A DNA stretch of 42,016 nt, taken from contig JAJZRP010000013.1 of assembly GCA_021802655.1 (NCBI GenBank), positions 1 to 42,016 of the forward strand. Direction: 5' to 3'. Origin of the DNA: Pseudomonadota bacterium. Lineage in GTDB: Bacteria > Pseudomonadota > Gammaproteobacteria > Burkholderiales > JABEVD01. This document shows, piece after piece, positions 1 through 6,272 of the stretch. The notes beneath the pieces are model-generated. The model worked only from the letters and a program-made list of their open reading frames with translations, searched no databases and was not told where the DNA came from. A program made the translations under genes and the position numbers. Each line of letters starts with the position of its first letter. Positions within the stretch are counted from its first letter, which is position 1.

Positions 1-1
1 C

Positions 2-652
2 TTCGAGGCATCCGAAGGGCCGATGTTCGGGGCATTGCTGGGCCTTTTGCAAAGGCGCCACATGTTCCCGGTTCTCGCCTTCATCCTGCTTTTCAAGCTG
101 CCTGATTCCGCGATGGGGTTCATGATCAAGCCGTTCTGGGTGGATGCCGGATTCTCCAATACCGAGATCGGGCTGGTTTCGGTCAACATCGGCCTCGGCC
201 TTTCCATAGCAGGGGGACTTGCAGGAGGGTGGGTGACGGACAGGATCGGGATATTCAGGGCGCTCTGGATGCTCGGGCTGTGTCAGGGATTTGCCAACCT
301 GGGCTATGTGGCTGCGGCATGGGTCATTCCGCACGGCGCCGGTGCGCTCGTTCTCTCGCACAGGCTGCTCATGTATTTCGCGAGCGGCATCGAATCCTTC
401 AACAGCGGCCTCGGCACGGCTGCATTTCTCGCCTTTCTGATGGCGATCGTCGACAAGCGCAGGAGCGCCACCGAATACGCGCTGCTCTCTTCGGTTTTCG
501 CCCTCTCCCGCTCATTCGCCGGCTGGGCGGGCGGATTCGGCGCCCAGTATCTGGGCTATGCTCCCTATTTCCTGCTCACCCTGTTCATGATGTTTCCGGC
601 CTATCTCTTCCTGCCCTGGGTGAAGAAAATGCTGGGCGGCATGGGGAACTGA
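2..652 (+). CDS. AmpG-like MFS permease, C-terminal part (5' end outside window)
   Basis: The reading frame is open from the first bases, so the gene is cut by the window edge and only the last 216 residues are seen. They form about six hydrophobic helices. A pattern around residues 18-45 (RRHMFPVLAFILLFKLPDS, then a GFSNTEIG loop) is typical of the second half of AmpG-type permeases, which import muropeptides or related small solutes through the inner membrane. The GGWVTDRIG loop is an MFS-like cytoplasmic motif. The gene ends one base before the next ATG, so the two are probably cotranscribed. The substrate cannot be read from this half, and a general drug or nutrient MFS carrier remains possible. 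Confidence 0.75.
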   Translation, partial: FEASEGPMFGALLGLLQRRHMFPVLAFILLFKLPDSAMGFMIKPFWVDAGFSNTEIGLVSVNIGLGLSIAGGLAGGWVTDRIGIFRALWMLGLCQGFANLGYVAAAWVIPHGAGALVLSHRLLMYFASGIESFNSGLGTAAFLAFLMAIVDKRRSATEYALLSSVFALSRSFAGWAGGFGAQYLGYAPYFLLTLFMMFPAYLFLPWVKKMLGGMGN

Positions 653-653
653 A

Positions 654-1439
654 ATGCGTTTCGGGAAAAAAATCTTTCGCTCGGTCCGGGAAGACGAAAT
701 CGACGTCAGCGAATCTTCAGGAGTGCGCTCGCTGCATCTGGGTACGCCCGCGATACAGAGCGCGATGCGGATCGCAAGGCCCGATGCGCTGGAACTCGCC
801 TATACCCGCACGATGATGGCCTTCTTGCTGTTTCATCCCGATCCGGAAGCAATTTTGATGATCGGTCTGGGGGGCGGATCGCTCGCCAAGTTCATCCACA
901 AGCATCTCGTGAATACGAGAACGGTCGCAGTCGAAATCAGCCCGAAAATCGTCTCCGTCGCGCATACCCTGTTTTTTCTCCCCGAAGACGACGACAGGTT
1001 GAATGTCGTCGTGGAAGACGGCGCGGTTTATGTGCCGGGCAGGTCGTCCTGCGCGGACGTCATCATGATCGACGCCTACGACGGCCATTCTCCGCCGCAA
1101 CCGCTGACGACGACAGCCTTCTATGCCCATGCGCGGGAAGCGCTGAAGCCGGGGGGGCTGCTCGTCGTGAATCTCTGGGGAAGCGACAGGAACTTTTCCG
1201 TCTATCTCTCCCGCATCATGGAAGCATTCGACGGGCTCGCCCTCTGCCTGCCCACCGAAAAGCGCGGCAACATCATCGTATTCGGATTCGAACAGTTCAC
1301 CGGAAATCCGAACTGGCAGGATTTGCGGGAGCAGGCGAAGTCGCTTTCTTCCCGATACGGCCTGGAATTCCTGGATTTCGTGGAAGGATTGAAGAAAATG
1401 AACCGGCATACGGAAAAGCGCTTGATGTTGTCACAATAA
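654..1439 (+). CDS. Spermidine synthase-like (SpeE-fold) protein
   Basis: This 261-residue protein has the Rossmann core of polyamine aminopropyltransferases and spermine/spermidine synthase-like methyltransferases. It shows the glycine-rich nucleotide loop MIGLGGGSLAKF near residues 66-77, the acidic VAVEISPKIV strand, VVVEDGAVYV, and the DVIMIDAYDG motif that normally carries catalytic or substrate-binding aspartates. A true SpeE is about 280-300 residues with an N-terminal beta domain. Here that domain is short, so a role as a general polyamine synthase is uncertain and a SAM-dependent transfer to another substrate is equally possible. It starts one base after the stop of the AmpG-like permease. 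Its stop codon (1437-1439) lies within the PhoB-box-like array that precedes the next gene. Confidence 0.75.
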   Translation: MRFGKKIFRSVREDEIDVSESSGVRSLHLGTPAIQSAMRIARPDALELAYTRTMMAFLLFHPDPEAILMIGLGGGSLAKFIHKHLVNTRTVAVEISPKIVSVAHTLFFLPEDDDRLNVVVEDGAVYVPGRSSCADVIMIDAYDGHSPPQPLTTTAFYAHAREALKPGGLLVVNLWGSDRNFSVYLSRIMEAFDGLALCLPTEKRGNIIVFGFEQFTGNPNWQDLREQAKSLSSRYGLEFLDFVEGLKKMNRHTEKRLMLSQ

Positions 1440-1456
1440 AATCATTTTCCTGTCAC
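1428..1456 (+). promoter_or_regulatory. Candidate Pho box upstream of the phospholipase C-like gene
   Basis: Three 7-bp units are spaced exactly 11 bp apart: TTGTCAC (1428), AAATCAT (1439) and CTGTCAC (1450), separated by the A/T-rich linkers AATA and TTTC. This is the layout of PhoB operators (7-bp CTGTCAT-like repeats with 4-bp linkers). The middle unit keeps only the TCAT core. The array overlaps the end of the upstream gene and lies 49 bp before the ATG at 1506. A possible -10 (CATAGT, 1478-1483) follows. PhoB control is inferred. Confidence 0.55.
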
Positions 1457-1505
1457 AAAAGGTTTGCATTCCCGGCGCATAGTTCCGGAAACGGGAGATG
1501 CGGCC

Positions 1506-2381
1506 ATGTTCAGAAAATACTGTTTTCACATCAGCTGGTTGTTGCCCCTTTTGCTCTACAGTCAGGACGCCTGCGCCTGGGGACTTTTCACCCACGCCTA
1601 TTTCGGCCAGATTCTGATCTGGGGCATTCCGATCACGGACAGACGCTTTCGCAGCGCAATCAAGCAATTTCCGGAACTGCTGCTCGCCGGGGCCTGCCTG
1701 CCCGATCTGTCCCTGTTCGGCAAGCGGGCCGGAACGGCAGCATTCGACGCCTCGCACCGCTGGGAAAGCGCGAAACATCTTTTGGAGTCCGCGGCAAACG
1801 ACGAGGAAAGGGCGATGGCGCTGGGCTACTGCAGCCATCTTTTCGTGGACATCATCGCCCACAACCATTTCGTCCCTGTCCACGAAAAGCTGTGGGGGGA
1901 ATACCATCTTGCCACTCATGCAATCTGCGAATGGGCCATGGACGGCTACATTTTTCCCCATCTTTTCCATGTTCCGGACAAACTGCTTTTCAGGCATGAA
2001 ACAATCCTTTCGAACTATGCGGCGAAAAGCTTCGGAGTCGAAGTCGGCAAGGCGAACCGTTCGTTGCGATATCTCGCTGTCGGGGTCAGGGCATTGAGGA
2101 TGGGGAGGATTCCGCAGTTGTGCTATCGGGGAACGAAAAGCCTCGATCCCAGGCTGGGCAAAAGATTCAGCTATTACATGCGCGAAACCGGAGCGAGGCT
2201 GGATCAGATCAACCGGATACTCGAAGGGGAGGCGCCGGCATGGCATGCTGAACTCCATTGCGAAGACGCCGAAAGGCAGACCCGAGAGAGAATCCGGTCG
2301 GTCGCGCCGCGTCAGCTGATGCACAGAATCCCGCTTCCCCCCAATCTTTTTCAGCCCGCTCCGGTTCTTTCAGCGGAATGA
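1506..2381 (+). CDS. Secreted zinc-dependent phospholipase C-like protein (PF00882 type)
   Basis: The ATG at 1506 is preferred because GGGAGA lies 7 bases upstream and a signal peptide follows (residues 1-24, ending ACA). Cleavage there would leave Trp25 as the mature N-terminus, as in Clostridium alpha-toxin and Bacillus cereus phospholipase C, where the amino group of Trp1 binds zinc. Other ligand candidates in family order are His30, Asp67 (in LPDL), His84, the HLFVD pair His111/Asp115, His119 or His121 in HNHF, and His138/Glu142 in HAICE. The family hydrolyses phospholipids to diacylglycerol and a phospho-headgroup outside the inner membrane. The C-terminal 130 residues are unassigned. 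A Pho-box-like array lies upstream, and lipid enzymes follow on the opposite strand. Some PF00882 members are of unknown function, so activity is inferred. Confidence 0.75.
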   Translation: MFRKYCFHISWLLPLLLYSQDACAWGLFTHAYFGQILIWGIPITDRRFRSAIKQFPELLLAGACLPDLSLFGKRAGTAAFDASHRWESAKHLLESAANDEERAMALGYCSHLFVDIIAHNHFVPVHEKLWGEYHLATHAICEWAMDGYIFPHLFHVPDKLLFRHETILSNYAAKSFGVEVGKANRSLRYLAVGVRALRMGRIPQLCYRGTKSLDPRLGKRFSYYMRETGARLDQINRILEGEAPAWHAELHCEDAERQTRERIRSVAPRQLMHRIPLPPNLFQPAPVLSAE

Positions 2382-2386
2382 ACGAT

Positions 2387-2905
2387 TCAAAACTGCAAGG
2401 ATGCCCATGCGATGGATGCGCCGATCAAAATTCCGGCGAGCACGTCGCTGGGGTAATGAAGTCCCAGTACCATGCGCGAAATGGCCACCAGAAAGGTGAA
2501 GGGGAAAACGATCCAGGAAAGGAACGGATAATAAGCGGCGGCAACCATGCTGAAGGCGACGGCATGCAGGGTATGCCCGGAAGGAAAGCTGAATCTGTCG
2601 AGCGGCGCCGTAATGCATTCGATATCGGGGTTCACCTGGTAGGGGCGAGGCCGCGAAATCTTCCGTTTGAGCCATTTGTATAGCAGTGTGCAGGCACCCC
2701 CTGCAAGCAGCATGTGCACCACCGGAAGCAGGGCTTCGAAGCGGTAGAGTGCCAGCAGCAGAATCATCAGGATGTACCAGAAGACTCCGTCTCCCAGGCG
2801 GCTGACCGTTCTGAAAAGCCTGCGCACCCAGGCATACTGGCTGGCATGATTGAATCTCAGGCAAAGCGACAAGTCCAGGTGACTGATGTGTTTAATCGGC
2901 TGCAT
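2387..2905 (-). CDS. PAP2-family membrane phosphatase
   Basis: This 172-residue integral membrane protein carries the three PAP2 phosphatase signatures in order: KRKISRPRP (C1), SFPSGHT (C2) and SRMVLGLHYPSD (C3), with the catalytic histidines in C2 and C3. About five hydrophobic helices surround them. Family members remove phosphate from phosphatidate, phosphatidylglycerophosphate or undecaprenyl pyrophosphate. The start overlaps the last 14 bases of the glycosyltransferase gene, so the two are translated from one message behind the Pho-box-like site at 4115-4143. In that setting dephosphorylation of phosphatidate to diacylglycerol, feeding the glycosyltransferase, is an attractive but unproven role. 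Its stop faces the convergent phospholipase gene five bases away. Confidence 0.9.
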   Translation of the reverse strand: MQPIKHISHLDLSLCLRFNHASQYAWVRRLFRTVSRLGDGVFWYILMILLLALYRFEALLPVVHMLLAGGACTLLYKWLKRKISRPRPYQVNPDIECITAPLDRFSFPSGHTLHAVAFSMVAAAYYPFLSWIVFPFTFLVAISRMVLGLHYPSDVLAGILIGASIAWASLQF

Positions 2906-4079
2906 GTTCGACTCCTCTCACGGCATTCATGAATACGTTCTCCATCCCTTGATGCGCATTGTCCAGAAACAGCGATTGCACCGATTGCCTCGCCCGGACT
3001 CCCAAATCCGAAATGCGTGCAGGATCGTTCGCCAGATCCAGCGCCAGCCGGATGAATTCTGAACTGTTGCCGAAATGCGCAACCAGGCCATTGTCGCCAT
3101 GCCGGATATGCTGCGCTGCCGCGGCATAATCGAATGCGACCACCGCAAGGCCGCTCGCCATCGCCTCCACGACGACATTCCCGAAAGTCTCGGTGAGGCT
3201 TGGGAAAAGGAAAATATCCGCGGAAGCATAATGGATCGCCAGATCTTCTCCGATGCGCATTCCGGCAAAGATGAATCCCGGGTGGCGTTCTTCGAGCAGT
3301 TTCCTTTCCGGTCCGTCCCCGACCAGAACGCACTTCAGGGAAGGCTGTGTCAACCGCATCCTTTCCACTGCCTGAACCATCAGCGCCAAGTTTTTCTCGG
3401 GAGCGATCCTGCCGACATAAAGACATACCGGCTGCGCGAGTCCAACCCCCCATCCCCGCCTCAATTCCGCGCTGCGTTTTGCAGGATCGAAGCGCGCTGC
3501 GTCGACGCCGCGTGGCACGACGACCAGCTTTTCCAGGCCCATATCCTGAAGCGTCTTTTTCAGTTCAGACGTGGAGACGATGGTGCAGTCCGCCTTGTTG
3601 TGAAATTTCCTGAGATAGCCGAGTATCGGCTTCCTCAGCCAGCCTATTCCGTAATGCCTGCTGTAATTGTGAAAATTGGTATGGAACTCGCTGGAAACCG
3701 GGATGCCGAGCTTTTTCGCGGCAGAAAGGGCTGACCAGCCGAGAGGGCCTTCCGTCGAGATATGGACGATGTCGGGGCGACTTGCCGACCAAAGGCGCAG
3801 CAATGCTTTGTTGGCCGGAAGCCCCATTTTCAATCCGTCGTAATTTGGAATGGGTATGCCGGTCTGCAGGATCAACTCGAGATTTTCATCGACTTTGCCG
3901 GGGCGATCGAGTTCTCCCTGTTTCGGACGGATCAGCTGCAGCCTGTGATTTCGCCTTTTCAGCCCTTCGATCATGCGCTCGACGGTCAATGCGACCCCGT
4001 TGATCTCCGGAGGATAGGTCTCCGTCACTACAGCAATCTGCAGCGATCTTGCATCAAGCCGATTCGGTGCGCTTTCCAT
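2892..4079 (-). CDS. Glycosyltransferase family 4 (GT-B), probable glycolipid-forming enzyme
   Basis: The 395-residue protein has two Rossmann domains. The N-terminal acceptor domain begins IAVVTETYPPEINGVALTVE, as in GT4 enzymes such as MgtA, SqdX and PimB relatives. It continues with HISTEGPLG and a SSEFHTNFHNYS segment. The C-terminal donor domain has LYVGRIAPEKN, LVGDGPE and the EX7E motif (Glu297 and Glu305). The N-terminal pattern is common in enzymes that glycosylate diacylglycerol or phosphatidylinositol, but the sugar and acceptor cannot be read from sequence. The gene overlaps the PAP2 gene and has its own upstream Pho-box-like array just after dgkA. Synthesis of a phosphorus-free glycolipid under phosphate limitation is the inferred role. 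No strong Shine-Dalgarno is seen at the chosen ATG. Confidence 0.85.
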   Translation of the reverse strand: MESAPNRLDARSLQIAVVTETYPPEINGVALTVERMIEGLKRRNHRLQLIRPKQGELDRPGKVDENLELILQTGIPIPNYDGLKMGLPANKALLRLWSASRPDIVHISTEGPLGWSALSAAKKLGIPVSSEFHTNFHNYSRHYGIGWLRKPILGYLRKFHNKADCTIVSTSELKKTLQDMGLEKLVVVPRGVDAARFDPAKRSAELRRGWGVGLAQPVCLYVGRIAPEKNLALMVQAVERMRLTQPSLKCVLVGDGPERKLLEERHPGFIFAGMRIGEDLAIHYASADIFLFPSLTETFGNVVVEAMASGLAVVAFDYAAAAQHIRHGDNGLVAHFGNSSEFIRLALDLANDPARISDLGVRARQSVQSLFLDNAHQGMENVFMNAVRGVEHAAD

Positions 4080-4097
4080 GAAAGCACACTTTGCAGC

Positions 4098-4143
4098 ACT
4101 ATCGAGAAGGAATGATGACGCTTTGTTGACCGTTTTGTGACAG
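4098..4143 (-). promoter_or_regulatory. Candidate Pho promoter of the glycosyltransferase-PAP2 operon
   Basis: Read on the minus strand, three 7-bp units CTGTCAC, CGGTCAA and GCGTCAT occur at 4143-4137, 4132-4126 and 4121-4115. They are separated by AAAA and CAAA, giving an exact 11-bp period, the PhoB operator arrangement. Eleven bases further on is GATAGT (4103-4098), a plausible -10, with transcription predicted to start near 4091, just before the ATG at 4079. The array begins at the base following the dgkA stop codon, so the downstream pair can be regulated separately from pgl-dgkA. Confidence 0.65.
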
Positions 4144-4518
4144 TCAGCCGAAAAGAATCAGGAGCCAGGTGCAAACGACGTTGACAAGGCTCAGGAAAAC
4201 GGCGGAGCTGCCGATGTCCTTGGCGCGTTTGGCGAGGTGGTGGTTTTCCAGTGAAATCCTGTCCACGGTGGCTTCGATGCCGGAATTGATGAGTTCGACG
4301 ATCAGCACCAGCAGAACGCTGCCGATCAGGACGGCTTTCCTGAATCCGTCCAGATGCAAAAAAAGCGCGGTCGGAATCAGGACGAAGGAAAGGATGACTT
4401 CCTGGCGGAAGGCGTCCTCGTTCCTGAATGCGGCCGAGAATCCGTCCAGGGAGTAATGGAATGCATTCCACAATCGCCTGAGGCCTGTTTTGCCTTTGTA
4501 TGGGGATTCGGATTCCAT
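4144..4518 (-). CDS. dgkA: Diacylglycerol/undecaprenol kinase DgkA
   Basis: The 124-residue protein is the small trimeric integral membrane lipid kinase. It has an N-terminal amphipathic segment (GLRRLWNAFHYSLDGFSAAF), three membrane helices, and the family signature ELINSGIEATVDRI followed by RAKDIGSSAVFLS, which contains the glutamates and asparagine of the active site. It phosphorylates diacylglycerol to phosphatidate, recycling lipid turnover products. I chose the ATG at 4518 rather than an in-frame ATG 57 bases earlier, because the longer form would overlap pgl and add a non-homologous N-terminus. It starts four bases after the pgl stop, so both probably share a message. Confidence 0.93.
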   Translation of the reverse strand: MESESPYKGKTGLRRLWNAFHYSLDGFSAAFRNEDAFRQEVILSFVLIPTALFLHLDGFRKAVLIGSVLLVLIVELINSGIEATVDRISLENHHLAKRAKDIGSSAVFLSLVNVVCTWLLILFG

Positions 4519-4522
4519 GGTT

Positions 4523-5197
4523 TTACCTGAGCAGAGAAGCTTCGATGAAGATGTCGGCACCCGATGGCGGGGCAATGATCGAAGCGGGAATGGGTTTTTC
4601 GGAGCGCCAGTCGGCTACGGCCTGTTTTTTCGATTCGCCGCTGACCAGGAAAAAAACCTGACGGGAGAGGGAGAGGCGGGATGCGCTCAGGGAAATGCGT
4701 TCAGGGGGCGGCTTGGGGGCATCGAAAACCGCAAAGGCATCCTGATCTCCCCAGGTTTTTCCGGGGAAGAGGCTGGCGGTATGGCCGTCTTCCCCGAGCC
4801 CGAGCAGGACGAGATCGAATTCCCCGATATCCTTCAGGATTTCCGAATAGCGCGCAGCCCCTTCCCCTGGTCCCAGTTCGGCCGGGATGACATGAATCCT
4901 GTTTTCCGGGATCGGGACATGGGAGAGCCAGGATTCAAATGCCATCCTGCTGTTCCGTTCGGCATGCGATGGGGGAAGGCAGCGCTCGTCTCCGAAATAG
5001 ATCTCCCAGGCATGCCAGGCTGCATCGGCACGCGCGAGCTTCTCGTACAGAGCCTTCGGCGTGTTTCCCCCGGCAAGCACGAGCCGGAAAATACCCCTTT
5101 CCCGAATGGATCTTTCGGCGCTTTGCAATACATGTGCTGCAGCATCTTCTTGCAAGCTTTCCTGGGAGGAATGGGCATGCCAACGGCGAATTTGCAT
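4523..5197 (-). CDS. pgl: 6-phosphogluconolactonase
   Basis: The 224-residue protein belongs to the DevB/SOL type of 6-phosphogluconolactonase, within the glucosamine-6-phosphate isomerase fold. Its signatures are LVLAGGNTPKALYE near residue 40, IYFGDERCLPPSH near 65, and the LVLLGLGEDGHTASLFPG block near 130, which carries the catalytic His. It hydrolyses 6-phosphogluconolactone to 6-phosphogluconate in the cytoplasm, the step between zwf and gnd, which lie divergently just upstream. The length matches the family. It is the first gene of a short minus-strand pair with dgkA and is preceded by an extended -10 promoter. Confidence 0.95.
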   Translation of the reverse strand: MQIRRWHAHSSQESLQEDAAAHVLQSAERSIRERGIFRLVLAGGNTPKALYEKLARADAAWHAWEIYFGDERCLPPSHAERNSRMAFESWLSHVPIPENRIHVIPAELGPGEGAARYSEILKDIGEFDLVLLGLGEDGHTASLFPGKTWGDQDAFAVFDAPKPPPERISLSASRLSLSRQVFFLVSGESKKQAVADWRSEKPIPASIIAPPSGADIFIEASLLR

Positions 5198-5228
5198 TGC
5201 GTGTCCTGCTTGGGTTTACGACGGTGCG

Positions 5229-5237
5229 ACTATACCA
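5229..5237 (-). promoter_or_regulatory. Extended -10 promoter of pgl
   Basis: On the minus strand TGGTATAGT forms an extended -10 element (TGn plus TATAGT, 5 of 6 bases). It lies 31 bases upstream of the pgl ATG. No convincing -35 is seen 17 bases further up, which suits the extended -10 class. The 154-bp space to gnd must also hold the divergent gnd-zwf promoter, which I could not place with confidence. Confidence 0.5.
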
Positions 5238-5351
5238 TAAACTTGACTGGCCTAAAGTAATTGACAGCCATGCGCGCGGCAAATCAGAAGCCGAACCAAA
5301 AATTGCATCCATGGTCGAATCGATACCTAACAAACAGAACGGGAGACATAC

Positions 5352-6272
5352 ATGCGCTTGGGGATGATAGGACTTGGCAAGATGGGTGGAAACATGGCGA
5401 CTCGCCTGCGCCGTGGCGGAATCGAGGTTGTCGGTTACGACAGATCCCGTGATGTGCTACAGAAACTGGCCCGGGATGAAGGGGTGGTTGCTGCGGATTC
5501 CGTGGCAGATCTGGTTGCGAAACTGTCCGCCCCAAGGATTGTCTGGATCATGCTGCCGAGCGGACCAGTCACCGAATCCCAGATCGACGAACTTGCGCAG
5601 ATCCTTTCCAAAGGCGACGTCGTCATAGACGGCGGCAACTCCAATTACCATGACAGCATGAGGCGCGGCGAGCGGCTTGCGGCGCAAGGAATAGGCTTCA
5701 TGGATGCCGGGACGTCCGGCGGGATATGGGGTCTGGAGAACGGCTATTGCCTCATGGTCGGGGCCGAGCCGAAAGTCGCGTCCCTCGTCGAGCCGATACT
5801 CAAGGTGCTCGCCCCGTCCCCCGAAAAAGGCTGGGCGCATGTCGGCCCTGTTGGATCGGGGCATTACGTCAAGATGGTCCACAACGGCATCGAATACGGC
5901 ATGATGCAGGCGCTCGCCGAAGGACTTGCGCTGATGGGAAGCAAGCAGGAATTCTCGCTCGATCTCGCTCAAATCAGCGAGCTTTGGCGACATGCTTCGG
6001 TGGTGAGAAGCTGGCTCCTGGATTTGACTGCAGAAGCATTGAAAACCGACCGCAAACTGGAGAATGTCGCCCCCTATGTCGCAGATTCCGGGGAAGGGCG
6101 CTGGACGGCGATAGAAGCCATCGAACAGGGCGTTGCAGCTCCGGTTTTGAGTCTTGCCCTGCAGATGCGCTTTGCCAGCCAGGATGAGGAAGGCTACGGA
6201 TTCAAGCTGCTTTCCCTGATGAGAAACGCATTCGGCGGGCATGCCGTGAAGGAACAGCATGAAAGTCACTGA
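5352..6272 (+). CDS. gnd: 6-phosphogluconate dehydrogenase, decarboxylating (short GndA/YqeC type)
   Basis: The 306-residue protein starts with the NAD(P)-binding MRLGMIGLGKMGGNMATRL motif. It also has the VVIDGGNSNYHDSMRRGE segment, FMDAGTSGGIWGLENGYCLM, and the HVGPVGSGHYVKMVHNGIEYG block containing the catalytic Lys and Asn. This is the short (about 300 residue) class of 6-phosphogluconate dehydrogenase, often NAD-preferring, rather than the 470-residue Gnd. It oxidises and decarboxylates 6-phosphogluconate to ribulose 5-phosphate. GGGAGA is well placed before the ATG. Its last 14 bases overlap zwf, indicating translational coupling. Confidence 0.93.
   Translation: MRLGMIGLGKMGGNMATRLRRGGIEVVGYDRSRDVLQKLARDEGVVAADSVADLVAKLSAPRIVWIMLPSGPVTESQIDELAQILSKGDVVIDGGNSNYHDSMRRGERLAAQGIGFMDAGTSGGIWGLENGYCLMVGAEPKVASLVEPILKVLAPSPEKGWAHVGPVGSGHYVKMVHNGIEYGMMQALAEGLALMGSKQEFSLDLAQISELWRHASVVRSWLLDLTAEALKTDRKLENVAPYVADSGEGRWTAIEAIEQGVAAPVLSLALQMRFASQDEEGYGFKLLSLMRNAFGGHAVKEQHESH

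Noticed and set aside
5243-5290. TTGACT/TTGACA hexamers as the gnd-zwf promoter
   Set aside because: No acceptable -10 lies 16-18 bases downstream of either hexamer, so I did not call a promoter.
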